Counted from the first letter of the stretch, positions 24,701-37,686 are shown. The stretch is 64,000 bases of DNA from Mucor racemosus (GCA_027405735.1 JAPEHQ010000014.1:1116001-1180000), one strand, 5' to 3'. Numbers and translations are program-made. The notes: generated from the sequence alone by a model not told the origin.

Positions 24701-25403
24701 TAAACAAAGTTCGCAAATATTATAAAATCTCTTATTTTTAAGACTCACAAAGCTTATAAGCGGAATATTAATTTCAAAAATTATTCTTGTCCAGATTATC
24801 AATTTTGGCATTTTTTAATTTTTTTTTTTCTGAATTTGCAAATTTAGAGTTAATTATACTACCAATTGTAAAAATAAAAAATATACACATATACAGAATT
24901 TAGCGCTCTATTTTTTCAATAAAAAATAACAAATATTTCTATTACAAAATATTACATGAAAATCCATTAATCAAAAAACCGTTTTTGGGACAAAAGTGCA
25001 AATTGTCATTACTTAACATTTAATATTAAGCTTTTATAAAATGTGTATTAGCTATGGCTACAATTTTCTCTCATCATGTAGTATATTTAAACGTTGATTT
25101 TGGTATCAAAAGTTGATTTTTCTGTTTTTTGATGAAAATCACGAGTGTTGGTAAGGATAAAATGAGTCCCAAAAATGTCCGCTACAAAGTCTGAATTTTC
25201 AGACCATACATGGTTAAATATAAGAAATTGTTTTAAAAAAAACGCTTTTTTATTTAAAATTTAGATATACCATAGTATAAGAGACTTAGCCGTTCAATCT
25301 TGTTATGTTCAATCACGGCGTCGCTCTACGGGCTCGCTTTTGCAATTTTTTAATGAATGTATGATATGACAGACGGTTTTTCTGGTAGAAAAATATATGT
25401 TTC
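24701..25403 (+). repeat. family X element, copy A (partial)
   Basis: From TATAAAATCTCTTATTTTTA to GACAGACGGTTTTTC this matches, in the same direction, 27,280-27,960 and 42,725-43,390, and inversely 46,675-47,315. Near its end all copies carry GGCGTCGCTCTACG and CTCGCTTTTGCAATTTTTTA. It stops at 25,403, where an R2-type LTR begins. Confidence 0.75.
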
Positions 25404-25640
25404 TGTTGTATACTATACCACCTAGTATCATACGTTATCACCTTCTACAGTATGAATACATCTTACAATCTATTGATTACGTCATGTATTGAAGTGAAAA
25501 GTCTTGATATCGGATATGTAGTAAACTACATATACCAAATTTGTTTAGTAATCAAACTGATCTTAGTCAACATCTAAGATCTAATAACTTTAAATCACAC
25601 AAAACTTTAAAATGTCAAATTGTACCACTGGTACTTCCAA
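25404..25640 (-). mobile_element. diverged R2 LTR fragment
   Basis: It starts TGTTGTATACTATACCACC and runs through TATCACCTTCTACAGTATG and CTTGATATCGGATAT, as in the intact R2 LTR (inverse of 45,233-45,755). Similarity fades after about 25,520, so the right limit is uncertain. It interrupts family X copy A. Confidence 0.6.
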
Positions 25641-25707
25641 ACTAGGAACTAAACCATGAAGATCTTGCTTCATCAAGATCTTATTACTGTATTATTAACA
25701 GAATTAG

Positions 25708-26169
25708 TGTTGTATTCCACCTACTAGTATCATACATTATCACCTTCTACGGTATCAATACATCTTACAATCTATTGACTACGACATGTATTGAAGTGCA
25801 AGTCTTGATATCGGATATAAGAAACTCCTAGCGTACCAAGTTTAATCCAGTAATTACCAAAAACGCTTGGACCTCAATTATGACACCACATTATTTCATC
25901 CCAGCAGTTAACCAATCAAGTAGTTATCAAATCAACATCCAAGCATATTTAGCGCAGCATTGAAACAACACAACTCACAAGCTCTGCAAGAACGGTTAAA
26001 TTATGATTGATCCACTTCAATCCTTAGATTACTATAAAACAGATCTAATGGTTCAATAGTGCCTTTAAAGTTACACCTCAGGATCTCAATGTCACATCGA
26101 TATAAAATGCCATACTTTTATATTTAAATAAACGATATTTTGCTTTTATTATACAGTTGAAGAACTGAT
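25708..26169 (-). mobile_element. R2 LTR, truncated copy
   Basis: It starts TGTTGTATTCCACCTACTAG and continues through GCGCAGCATTGAAAC and TTGAAGAACTGAT, the inverse of the intact LTR at 45,233-45,755. The last part, equivalent to the first 70 bp or so of that copy, is missing, so it is truncated at its right end and no target duplication can be read. Confidence 0.75.
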
Positions 26170-27050
26170 GGGCTTGCTGATATTAGTAGGTGTAAGTAGC
26201 AGGTAGTAACCAACTTGTTGCTTGAACTGGCTGAACGTACAATGACCCATGGATGCTGATAGTTTTGGTGTCGAGCCGGGTTTTGCAAGCCAAATTTACT
26301 AGTATGATGCTACTCATGTGCATTAATGAAAAAGGAAAAATTTGCTAGTATATGCAAAACTTACTAAGAAAAAAAAGAAGGACCATATTCAATGAGACGC
26401 AAAGCCATCGGAGATTCTCTTTCGAAATTCATATCCCAATACCAAAGGGCTTCTCCTTTGGCGGATTTAAACCCACAAATATGTGTGTCGCACTCAATTT
26501 GTTGCACAGGCGCTACCCGTTAAGCTTGTCACTCTCCTTTGGTCTACAATTTTATCTCCCGTACTTGTGAGCATGTATTTGTCAGTTTTTCATTATTTGG
26601 GAAATGCATCAAATTAAGGTGTATTTTTTCTTTTTGGAAATGATAATAGAGCTTTCCAGAAATTGGTAGTAGAAATCATCCAAAAAAAATGTCAATTTGA
26701 GATGGAGATATAAACAAAACTCAATGTTATTAGTTATTAATACATTAATATAAAGCTGTATAACATAAAAATTGAATATGGATGAATGTAAAGCAATATT
26801 TGCCAAAATGGGAGTTAGTATAACATGAGCTACGACGCACAGAAACTCAAGTGATATTCAACAGATGCTGTTTTACCAAAACTAAGAGAATTAGACAAGA
26901 GTAAAAGGTGGGTTTTATTCATTGTAGAGGATGATAAGATTATATATAGAAGAGTTTATCAAGAAGTAATACAATAGCTATTAATGATGTAACAATAGCA
27001 ATATCCTGATAATACGACTACTGTAGCGCTATATCTAGATTCTGACATAA
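26170..27050. other. repeat remnants and filler
   Basis: About 26,180-26,290 is a family W remnant (TAGTAGGTGTAAGTAGCAGG, ACCCATGGATGCTGATAG). The rest is AT-rich and holds only short frames. No gene is supported. Confidence 0.45.
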
Positions 27051-29012
27051 CAGATGCAGCTGGCCATGTTTATGCTCATGTTTATGGTTTATGATATTGG
27101 AGAAGAGGTAAGACTAAAACTCAATGTAGATCACCTCTAGCACAATAATTGTAAAATAAGGCTATATTATCATCAAATAAACTACTGTATCACACAATAT
27201 TAACGTGTATAAATATTTACAAGAATAAGCTTGAGTCAAGTAGGTACAGAATCGTAAATTCTTGAAAAAGTCTCAAACATTATAAAATCTCTTATTTTTA
27301 AGACTTACAAGGCTTATAAGCGGGATATTAATTTAGAAAATTACTCTTGTCCAGATCATCAATTTTAGCATTTTTTAATTTTTTATTTCTGGTTTTGCAA
27401 ATTTAGAGTTAATTATACTACCAATCATAAAAATAAAAAATATACACATATACAGAGTTTAGCGCTCTATTTGCTCAATAAAAAATAACAAACATTTTTA
27501 TTGCAAAACATTACATGAAAATCCTTTAACCAAAAAATCATTTTTGGGCCAAAAATGCTAAGTTTCAATACTTAACATTTAATATTAAGCTTTTATAAAA
27601 TGTGTATTAGTTATAGCTACAATTTTCTCTCACAATGTAGTATATTTGAACGTTGATTTTGGTATCAAAAGTTGATTTTTCTGTTTTTTGATCAAAATCA
27701 TGAATGGTAGTAAGGATAAAATGAGCCCCGAAAATGTCCGCTACAAAGTCTGAATTTTCAGACCATACGTGGTTAAATATAAGAAAAGTAAAAAAAAACG
27801 CATTTTTATTTAAAACTTAGATATATACCATAATATAACAGACTTAGCCGTTCGATCTTGCTACAATGCTCAATTACGGCGTCGCTCTGCGGGCTCGCTT
27901 TTGCAATTTTTTAATGAATCTATGGTATGACAGACGGTTTTTCGAGTAGAAAATGGATGTTTCTATAACAGATATTGCCTATTTTGTTTAGTTTATGGGT
28001 TGATGCGCTGTAATGCTGCTTTTACATTATTGGATGAAATTTGCAATTTAGCAGGGTTTTAATTGCGCTAAATAATGTAAAGCTTTGAAAATCCTTTTCT
28101 ACGTGTGTTGTTTCTCTCTTTTTGTTTTCATATTCCAAGGATATTATGCACCGTTTGATAAGGCATATCAGATTATCAAGCTGGTATTCTTTTCTTCTAC
28201 AATGTCTGAATACGCATGCTAACATGAGGGATTAATGTTTTTAATATAGGTAGCAGTTGCTATATTAGATAGACTGATGATATTTTCATTTAAACGCACT
28301 CTATCTAAGATCAAATATCATTATTTACTACTGTATTGTTGGACGTATTTCTTGATGATTACCAGATCAAATCGAAGGCAATGATGTATATATATATCTA
28401 TTCATTGAAAAGCTAGAACTGGCTACAAGCTCACAAAATGTTCCAGGAAAGTGATAAAATTTCTAATGATATAGAAACACAAAAAAAAAGAACAATCTAA
28501 TGTCTTGCGTAATTGCCAGAATAGTTTTGATTGTATATATACTGTATTTAAAAACAAATCTTTTTACAACGGACAATTGTAAACTAAAATAGTAAGTTTA
28601 AAGAAGGTTAATTTGTTTAAATTTTATGTGCGATGAAGTAACATATATAATCTTAGATTTGTCTTGCGGTATAAATTTAAGCAGTAAGCACTATTTAAGT
28701 TTATGCCCGAGCAAAACCATTGTTGCTGCAAATAGTACAGCTATAAACATATTTACAAACGATGATAATCGTAAATATATTGGCTGTTAAATGTATTGCT
28801 CTACATCAACAACATATTGAATTGTATTGTCTATAGTTTATATTAATAAAAGCAAATGGAATTTAAAAATCCATTCGAATAAAAAATGCAATGGAATTTT
28901 GAGAACGGCACAATGCTCATGTACAAATAACTTTGTGCCCATACGATCAGCTCATTATGCTCATTGTCAGATTCCTTATTATGCACAAATTGGTATAATG
29001 ATATGCTCGTAT
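27051..29012 (+). repeat. family X element, copy B
   Basis: This runs parallel to 42,525-44,680 over almost its whole length, from GGCCATGTTTATG to CGGCACAATGCTCATGTAC and TTATTATGCACAAATTGG. Compared with copy C it lacks the family U LTR, so its stretch at about 28,500-28,530 shows the empty site. Its right end is cut by a mariner fragment at 29,013. No conserved coding frame exists. Confidence 0.75.
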
Positions 29013-29240
29013 GAAAAAGAGTGTCCACCTCGTATAAAAAGAGTGTCTACCTCATAAAAAAGAGTATCGCAGCAATTGAGATCAGCTTTTTTCTTACAAA
29101 CTATTATACAATGAGTTTTACATTTTATTTTGAAGATGGGTCAGGAAACATTGTCGACGAAAATGGGCACGATCCCATGGACATTATTGAAGAAGAGAAT
29201 CCATTTGTTAGAAGAGCTAACGTCTTAGAGCGTGCCTTTT
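29013..29240 (+). mobile_element. Tc1/mariner element, truncated left end
   Basis: Two GAGTGTC-type end repeats lead into the first codons of the transposase (MSFTFYFEDGSGNIV at 29,111). The sequence is almost identical to 31,988-32,122 and then departs soon after ENPF. It is the 5' fragment of a second copy of the element at 31,886-33,395. Confidence 0.8.
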
Positions 29241-29396
29241 TTTTATATTTGAGTTTTAAAAGTAATCGATAGTATAAATCGGTAGTGTATCAAGAGTTCC
29301 CCAGAATTTTCCTTTTTACATGTTTTAATATACCTCACTAAACTCTTTTTCTTCTTTGGTTTATTCTGAAAGTTTACATCTTCTTTAACAAACAAA

Positions 29397-30472
29397 ATGA
29401 TTTTAACAAAAGAATTAGCCGCCTGTAGCATTTACGGTTTTGAAATAACTACTGAAAACAAAGAAAAATCAATGAGCCTCCTTCAAAAAGCTGGACTTGT
29501 TCCTGTATATTTAGCTAATGGAGTTCCTACCTTAGCTGTTGTCACTGGAGGAATCAATAAAATTAAAACGGGACCTTGGAAGTATCAGGAATTCAAATCA
29601 GAAGAAAATAGAAAAAATAAAGAGAATGAATGTGATGAAGGTAAATATATAAAATACATAGAACTCATTTTCAGCTTTTTTTTTCTTCGTGAATACAGAA
29701 AGAAAATAATAACTTTGTTTCTAGATAAAAAATATGAAGATAGTTATGACTCTTATGAAATTAAAGGTAAGTCCAAATCTCACTCCAAGCGAAGCTCAAA
29801 TAGTGTCTGGTTATAACATATAATTTAGTACCCCAATCTAGAAGAGCTGTTGTGAAATTGATGAACATAATAGCATCATCACCAAGCCCAATTGTTGAAA
29901 ACATTACCTATGAAGGGTTTTTAACTGAAAAAAAACTCTAAGAGCTTGTAAAACCATATTTCGACGAGACAAATTTTTCATGTAATCAATGAAATAATTG
30001 GTTAGGGAAAGAAGTATTGTGGGGCTCGACAAAGAGAAGGTTAATAACCAATGGAGAAAGATTAAGAGGCAGAACAATTAAAGTAGTAAAGAAAGAGTTA
30101 AGAGGTAAGATAAATTTACGTGTAGATGAAGCTTGCATGCATATTCGAATAATAAATAACGAATAATACTAATATTTCAAAGACTTCTCTTGGAATGATA
30201 TTTCGAATATCAAGGAGTTTAGAAAGTTAGTTAGAGAAAGCTCTTACAAAACAGTGACCATTGGTTACGTAAGAAAATCAGGAACAATAGAAAAAAAAGA
30301 AGCAGTAGAAAGGTCAATCAATTTGCAAGTAACAAAAATGAAAACAAAGTTTCTATGCAAATATGTGTTTGCAAGTTGTAATGCAAATGCGGATGATAAG
30401 ATTGAAGATCGAAATGCTAGCAATGTTAAAAAATATAATATTTTGCATGTACGTGGTGACTTTCAAGGTAAA
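29397..30472 (+). pseudogene. decayed multi-exon gene, recombinase-like motif
   Basis: A readable series of exons joins in frame. It is 29,397-29,640, then a short exon from 29,726 (DKKYEDSYDSYEIK), then VPQSRRAVVKLMNIIASS from about 29,830, and finally a last part from 30,182. Two in-frame stops break it, TAA after LTEKKL (29,939) and TGA after FSCNQ (29,990). The last exon carries TVTIGYVRKSGTIEKKE and NLQVTKMKTKFL, which resembles the N-terminus of serine recombinases (GYVRxS). I recall similar repeated proteins in Mucorales, but the family is not certain. With a truncated mariner copy next to it, this is probably a relic of a mobile or multicopy gene. Confidence 0.5.
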
Positions 30473-31319
30473 TAACGCACATATATAGATTTTGCAGTGG
30501 AATTACATACTAAAAACGCTTGATAAAAATAAAACAACCTAAATTCCAAGTGTCGCTTATAAGATATGATGCCACTTGAAATGTGAACAACAATAATAAA
30601 CAAACGCTTCAATTGAACACAATAACAAACGCATGCTAAAAATATGAAATACCCTTTTTGAATCATACATGTCGTGTAGATGATAGCACCCTTGATCACG
30701 GCGCAATAAATTACACAAATGACATATATATCAAAACAGGATTCTATCCAAATCAATAATGATAATAAACAAAGATATCAATTTAGTCAACTACTCATCT
30801 ATATCGAAGTTGCACTATCAATATAAATAGATTCAAGCATCATATAAAAACTACCCCTTAAAAATCAAGGGTACATAAAATAGATATAACAGAAATAAAC
30901 AAAACAACCATTTCCCAAAAGGTCGATATTGTCACACTTGACATACAATCCCTTATGGTCAATGCTCTACACAATTTACCCCTTAAAATATCAAATCAAT
31001 AACAATGTACTCAAAACTGGAAGATTACTAAATATACATCCATTCAAGTCTGATGGTATCCAAGTTCTCCAAATCACTATAAATACCCTCATAATTTTCA
31101 ATTATTTTAACTCTTCAGAAATCTTTTGTAATAAAAACTTTAGCTGATTATAATTGTATTTCTACTGCTTTTATTTTTTATATTTTTTTTATTTTAGTAA
31201 ATAACTTCGTAATTTACTGCAGATTTAATAACAGTACAGAATAGTGAATATAAACTAATTAATGTTTAATTTTTCTTGGAAGATTTTATGGATTTTATCT
31301 AATGATTGCAATTTTTCAG
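30473..31319. other. no gene seen
   Basis: AT-rich sequence after the decayed gene. Two short frames (30,463-30,756 minus, 30,929-31,147 plus) have no recognisable features and look like chance. Confidence 0.4.
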
Positions 31320-31865
31320 GTTAATACTTGCTTTGGCTTACTTGATTAAATTTTTTAAGCAATTTCCTGCTTGGCGCTCGACGAAAACATTGAAAGCTTG
31401 CTTGTATGATGCTTGCTCGAAATGCTTTAAATTAAAATAGGCTTGCTTGCATGTATGTAAACCTGCTTGCTTGCATGTATGGAAACCTGCTTGCTTGCTT
31501 GCTTTCAAACCAAGTAAGCAAGCATGTAGCACAGGGAAAATTTATTCAATTTACGTAATTCTAGCTTTAAAAATGTCAAAATGCATCACATTTTGAACCA
31601 ATATTAGGCAGAAAATATATAGCACCATGCTTGTGGTTGCACCCGGATTTGCTCGCTTGCTTATATGCTCGTACTCGACTTGCTTGACCTTTTGAAAAAT
31701 TAGATAATTCTTAATTTATGCTTGCTTGCTTGCTTTTAAAACCGAGAATGCTCGATATGCAACAGCTCGACGAGCCGTTGCTTAGGCTTGGGCTTGCTTG
31801 AGTAACTTTCAAATATTTCAGGCTCGGCAAATGCTTGCTGAAATTGCTTGCGCTCGCTTGGGCTC
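31320..31865. repeat. CTTG-rich simple repeat with 24-bp tandem units
   Basis: GCTTGCTTGC motifs recur in both orientations over about 540 bp. Two near-identical 24-bp units lie in tandem at 31,441-31,488 (GCTTGCTTGCATGTATG plus K-AAACCT). The block abuts the left end of the mariner element. Confidence 0.75.
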
Positions 31866-31885
31866 GGTCATTTTACGAACGATGA

Positions 31886-33395
31886 GAGTGTCCACCTTGT
31901 ACAAAAAAGAGAGTCTACCTCGTATAAAAAAGAGTGTGCACCTCATATAAAAAAGAGTGTCGCATTTTTTGAAAAAAAGATGTCGCAGCAATTGAGATCA
32001 GCGTTTTTCTTACAAACTATTATACAATGAGTTTTACATTTTATTTTGAAGATGGGTCAGGAAACATTGTCGACGAAAATGGGCACGATCCCATGGACAT
32101 TATTGAAGAAGAGAATCCATTTAAGTTAGAAGAGCTAATATCTTACAGCGTATACCTCGCTGCAAAAAATAAAGCTGTAAGCAACGAAGATGCTTTAGTT
32201 CCTGAGGCAAAGAATCGAACGAATATAAAAAAAGAACAGTTTAATGTAGCTAATGAAAGCTCATCTCTCAAAGGAAATCGTATTAACAATGAGATTAAAG
32301 CTAATGCTGTTAACTTAGTGGACATTCATCCTAAAAATAGTGCCAGGGCAGTTGCTTTGCAGTTAAAACTAGAGCCAAGAACTGTCCAAAGATGGTATAA
32401 GAGCTGGAAAAAGGATTCTGACTCACTTCTTAAAACCATTGGTCGGCCAAGAATAATTGAACCTGAGGGAGAACTGGCAGAGGCAGCAAAGGGTCTGGTA
32501 ACTGACTTCTATTTTAAACAGCCTACTGCAATTGTTAATCAATTGATGGAACAGTTGACTAAAAATTTTGAAGACTTTTCTCTTTCTAAGAGAGCTGTTT
32601 ATCGCTACCTGGCCGATTTATGGATTTTTACTTTAAAAGGAGTTCAGCTAAAGCCAGTTGAGCGAAATACGCCAGCTAGAATCTTAGCAAGAAAAGAATG
32701 GGTGGAAGAACTGAAGAAAACGGACGTTGATTACATGAGTAACTGTGTATTTATTGATGAAGCAGGTTTTAACGCAGATTTGAGAAGGTCACAGGGTTGG
32801 TCGCCAAAAGGGCAACCTGCTATCGTTAAGGTTCTTACGGCTAGAGCAAAAGGCCTAATCAAAGTTTGTTTAAGAAAACCTGCTGCAACTTCGAAGAAAA
32901 GAAAGCTGGCAAACGGAAAACAGTATCAAGCGAGAGGCACAGTTACTAATCATTATTTGAGCTTCATCAATGATGTTCTTGCTGAGATGGACTAGTTTCC
33001 CGAGATGAGAGGACATTATTTGATTATGGATAATGCTCTTATACACACATCTAAACTAATTAGAGAAGTCATTGAAGATCGTGGCTATAACTGTATCTAT
33101 CTACCACCATATTCTCCCGAACTCAACCCAATTGAGCAATTTTGGTCAGTTGTTAAGAGTGCTGTAAAGAGAGAATTTGTGCTCAAGAAAGATATCCTTC
33201 CTCAAGTAATTGCCGATGCTTGTAACGGAGTCTTAGTTTCATCTTTTGAGGGCTTTGCACGCTACTCAATAAAACGTTTTGATGATTGTCTTGCTTCCCA
33301 TCCTATTTATAAATAAATTCATGCGACATCTTTTTTTCAAAAAGTGCGACACTTTAAATTTTTATTGTGCGACATCATTTTGGCAAAAGGTGTAT
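31886..33395 (+). mobile_element. Tc1/mariner (DD34E) DNA transposon
   Basis: Perfect-but-one inverted repeats of 32 bp (31/32) lie at 31,956-31,987 and 33,322-33,353, each starting AGTGTCGCA on its own strand and ending GATGTCGCA. Outside the left one is a series of three related 23-24-bp units (GAGTGTCCACC..., GAGAGTCTACC..., GAGTGTGCACC...). Outside the right one is a further GTGCGACATCA and ...GGTGTA. True outer ends are therefore uncertain, and no TA duplication was fixed. The transposase lies inside. Confidence 0.85.
32027..33316 (+). pseudogene. IS630/Tc1-mariner transposase with one in-frame stop
   Basis: The frame opens at 32,027 and runs to a TAG at 32,993-32,995 (after VLAEMD), then goes on in the same frame to 33,316, so a single stop splits it. 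A helix-turn-helix sits at about residues 95-125 (NSARAVALQLKLEPRTVQRW), then the GRPR hinge. The catalytic triad is D244 (FIDEAGFN), D335 (IMDNALIHTS) and E370 (YSPELNPIEQFW). The last two are 34 residues apart, hence DD34E. All three are intact. No other frame break is seen, so decay is recent, or the stop is read through, or it is a sequencing error. The protein would cut and paste its element at TA sites. A truncated copy of its 5' end lies at 29,013. Confidence 0.88.
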
Positions 33396-33935
33396 CAAAA
33401 ATATTATATTTTTAAATCCTCGACTCTAGGCATAGGGCCAAAAATAGGTATTTTTTGACCATTTTTTGCGATATTAAGGATTTATTCAAGCGCACAGACT
33501 ACGTTAAAGTAAGAATTTCTTCTGGAATACATGAAGTAGTACTTTAGGTATACTCTTGCATTTTTTATTTGGAAATATTGTATTCAAATCATCCCACGCT
33601 CCGATTTTGTAGACTAACGGCATCTCCTCTCACTGGTTTAGCTCCACACAAGGTTAGAATTGCATATGAAATCCTTTTAACTATTCTATATATACGATCT
33701 TTGACAGTTTAAATAATTTAGTTGACACATTTTTTTATTTATATATATATAATAATAATAATAAAATTACAAAATAGTTACGGGGATTGCTGCTGAGGAA
33801 TATTTTTTTGGTTGTTGTTGTTGTTGTCGTTGTGAGGTTTTATTTAAAAACATTGAGAGAAAAGAGAGTATACAAATATAATAAAGTAATGAGAAAAATA
33901 AAGAAAAAGATATATAATAAAAATATAAAAAACAA
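33396..33935. other. intergenic, 3' side of Med15
   Basis: Sequence between the transposon and the Med15 stop. An ATA/AATA run at about 33,738-33,765 belongs to the Med15 3' region. No gene seen. Confidence 0.45.
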
Positions 33936-36327
33936 CTATAGACTAACTGCACAAAGCTTCCCACTTTCATCTATTAGTTTTTTATCATCTTGTTGTTGTG
34001 AAGAACCATCATTGTTATTACTAGAAGATGACGGCACACCACCAGCAGTATTATTAGTGGATGTTGTTACTGCTGTTGCAGTAGGTGTAGAAGTAGTTTG
34101 TGCAGTAGTCGCTGTAGTAGTATCATTATTATCATCCAATTTTACAAAATCATTGTTATCCCAATCAAAGCCATCTAAACCTAAATCAATTCCTGTAGTA
34201 GTTGAATCATACCAAGATGATTGTAAATCTCCACTTTCTACTAAAGCATCCTCTTCTTTGATAACTGTTGTTGGTTTTGTTAATAAACTTAAATCAGGTG
34301 TACCAAATGTCTCATCTTTATAACCTTCTTTTAACGCAGAAGAATAACCACCATCGTATTGCTGTTGTTGTTGTTGTGGTGGTTGTTGTTGTTGTGATTG
34401 TTGAGGCGATGGTGCTTGCTGTTGCTGTTGTTGTTGAGAAGGCGGTAATGATGATTGTTGTTGTTGAGGAGTTTGTTGTTGTTGTTGTTGATGTGGCGAT
34501 GAATACATGTCCGAATTAGGGGTCTGTTTATGATTTAAACCATTAGAGAAATACAATGATGACATGACATCTTCGCCATTTCCACCTCCATTACCAATGC
34601 CTCCACCTCCTGCTACCATACCAGGATGAAGTGTCAGAGATGGTTGCACTACCATTGAGTTGGTTTGCTGACTATTAGGTGTGCCGGGTATTTGACTATC
34701 TTGAGGTGACATTCCCTGTTGTTGTTGCTGCTGTTGTTGCATTTGCATTTGACGCATTTGTTGCATGTGTTGTTGCTGTTGCAAATGTTGCAATTGTTGT
34801 TGTTGATGATGATGCTGTTGTTGTTGTTGTTGTTGCCGTTGTTGTTGTTGTTGCATATTAAACTGTTGTTGTTGTTGTTGTTGTTGTTGTTGTGGGGAAT
34901 CTTCTTGCTTAATAAAAGCATTATTCACTTGAGAGTGTGTATGAGCTAAAGATACAGGAGTAGTAGTAGCGGATGATGTTTGTTGCTGTTGCTGTTGTGA
35001 ATTTTGTTGTTGCTGCATTTGCTGTTGCATATGTTGTTGCATTTGCTGTTGATGTTGTTGTTGTGGAGTAGGAGGATGTTGCATCTGATCATGTTGATGA
35101 TGAGGTGATGATTCAGAAGATTGATGTATTAGTTGTTGTTTAGCAGCTTCAATATGATCATTTAATAATGCTTGGATTTGTTGTTGTTGATTAGGCATCA
35201 ATGTCATTTTGTTTTGTGCAGCTTGTTGTAAAATCCAATTGAACTGCAACGCTTTTGGAGGTAACAAATTAACAATTTGAGGAGGAATACCATTAGTAAC
35301 AGCTGCCATATAAAAGGCTTGAGATTGCGCTTGATGTTGACTTAAAGGCATGCCTCCTTTAACAGGAATACCACCGTTATTTGGTCCAACTCCCATCATA
35401 CCACCATTATTATTAAAATGATTCATATCCATACCACCACCATTATTAGGCTGTTGTGGCTGACCCAGGTTATTACTAAAAATAGGATTTCCAGGATGTG
35501 ATAAACTAATATTGGTATTATTCATCATAGCAGGACTATTCGAAGCAGAAATAGATGTAATTTCAGCATTAGATTGAGGAGGTTGTTGCTGAGCAAGAGT
35601 AGATGAAGCCGGTGCAGAGGCAGGCGTATTATTACCAACACTGCTAGTGGTAGTAGCAGCAGCATTTGGTGCAGATGTAGCTTGTGCAGTAGCGGCTTGA
35701 GCCTTTTCTTTGTCAGCAGCTTTTTGATTCTTCCGACTTAACGTAGGTGATTGAGATGCTGCAGAAGATCTAGATCCACGTTGCTTTTTTGAAGGGGGTA
35801 GTTTCAAATCAATACTTCCACGTTTAATGCCCATGGAAGGTGTAGTAGGCGTGGCAGCAGGCGTTGTAACAGCTGTAGAATTCGCCATAACAGGTGTGTT
35901 TTCATTTGAATTGGAAGGTACAATTGCAGACGAAGAAACGTTAGCAGCAGTAGCATTTGATATAACAGAACCTGGATCTTGTTGATGTTGATCCTGTTGT
36001 TGTGAAGTTTGTTGCTGTTGTTGTTGATGTGCTTGTTGCTGGGCTTGAGCTTGAGCTTGTTGCTGTTGTTGTTGACGGAGCATAGCAATTGCTTGTGCCT
36101 GAGATTGTTGACTCATCGATTGAGCTTGATTCATACCACCTTGTTGCATCATACCAGGTTGCATACCTTGTTGACTCATCATTTGGTTATAATTAAGGAT
36201 AGGACTTCCTTGCATACCTTGATTTTGCTGCTGCTGTTGTTGTTGCTGTTGTTGCATGTGCATTGGTAATAATCCTAAACCAATTTGTTGTTGTTGAGGA
36301 TTATTATTGCCAGTCATTGCATTCATT

Positions 36328-36359
<32 letters not shown>

Positions 36360-36890
36360 TTGTTGTTGTTGACCAACAGCATTACGAACCCAAGTGAAAT
36401 AACCGCTAAATTGTTCACGCAATTTATGCAAATTTTCCAAACTAATGAAAAACTTGTTTTGAGGTAAAGCAACCAATTGATCTTCAAACATATATTTCAT
36501 TAGTATCAATCGACGCGTTGCTTCAACGTTACTCGTCATGGCTAAAAACACGGGTAGTAGATTGTCAATCTTGTCATACATGGATTTCATTTGACTGATT
36601 TGATCACGAATAGCCATTTTATCACTTTCAGATAAGTCCTCAATAACAGGGCCGCGAACTTTAAGAAACATTTAGAGTTAACTTCAATTATAAATTTAAC
36701 AAACAAGTAATTACCTCTTCCTTGACGAACACTCTCATCCATTTGTTTGACAATACCAGCAGCACTATTTCGTTGTTGTAAAGTTAATGGCTTCAAGGCA
36801 CCGTTTGGTTGCATTTGCATTTGTTGCTGCGGCATCATAGGTCTTTGAAGACCTTGTTGTTGTGCATGAATACCTTGCTGTTGTTGTTGT

Positions 36891-36931
<41 letters not shown>

Positions 36932-37640
36932 TACAAATTGCGGAGTCTGTTGAGGAAGAGGAGGTCTTGGGCCACCATTCATGTTGTTCTGTTGTTGCTG
37001 TTGTTGAGCTTGTGCCTGCTGTTGTTGCTGCTGTTGCATTCTTTGCATCAACATTTCTTGATTTACCATTTGTTGTGCCTGTTGACTAGTTTGTTGTTGA
37101 GATTGAGGAGGAGGTCTCATATTTGCAAATTGTTGTTGTTGAAGTTTTTGCTGCTGCAGTTGTTGTTGCTGTTGTTGCTGTTGAGCAGAAGCTAATGTAG
37201 CAGGAACTGAAACAGGAGTACTTGAAGCTGACAATGCACCAGGATTTCCCATAGGATTGGGGTTAGGGTTAGGATAGTTGGCAGTAACAGCATTTTGTTG
37301 CATTGGTGATCCGATAGCTGAAGCAGCATCAGATTGTTGTGAGAATTGTTGTGGTTGTTGTTGTTGTCCTGGTCTGAAATTACCATTGCTCATTGGCCCA
37401 CCAGGAACATTGCCCACATTTCCAGTAACACCACCATTATTACCCATATTAGCTTTATTCAGTCCCATATTCATCAATTGCTGCTGTGTCATTCCACCCA
37501 TATTTCCAGGTTGTCCTTGAGGCAAGAAACCTTGTTGTTGTATAGGAGAAGATTGAGATTGTGGTTGTTGTTGTTGTTGCAACAAATGATTTTGAATATG
37601 AGGAGAAGATTGCTGTTGGGATGGTTGTTGCTGCTGCTGT

Positions 37641-37681
<41 letters not shown>

Positions 37682-37686
37682 TTGTT

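Noticed and set aside
37254..37276. Telomere-like GGTTAGGGTTAGG
   Set aside because: It lies inside the Med15 coding exon, where the reverse strand encodes alternating Asn-Pro, so it is a codon effect and not an interstitial telomere.
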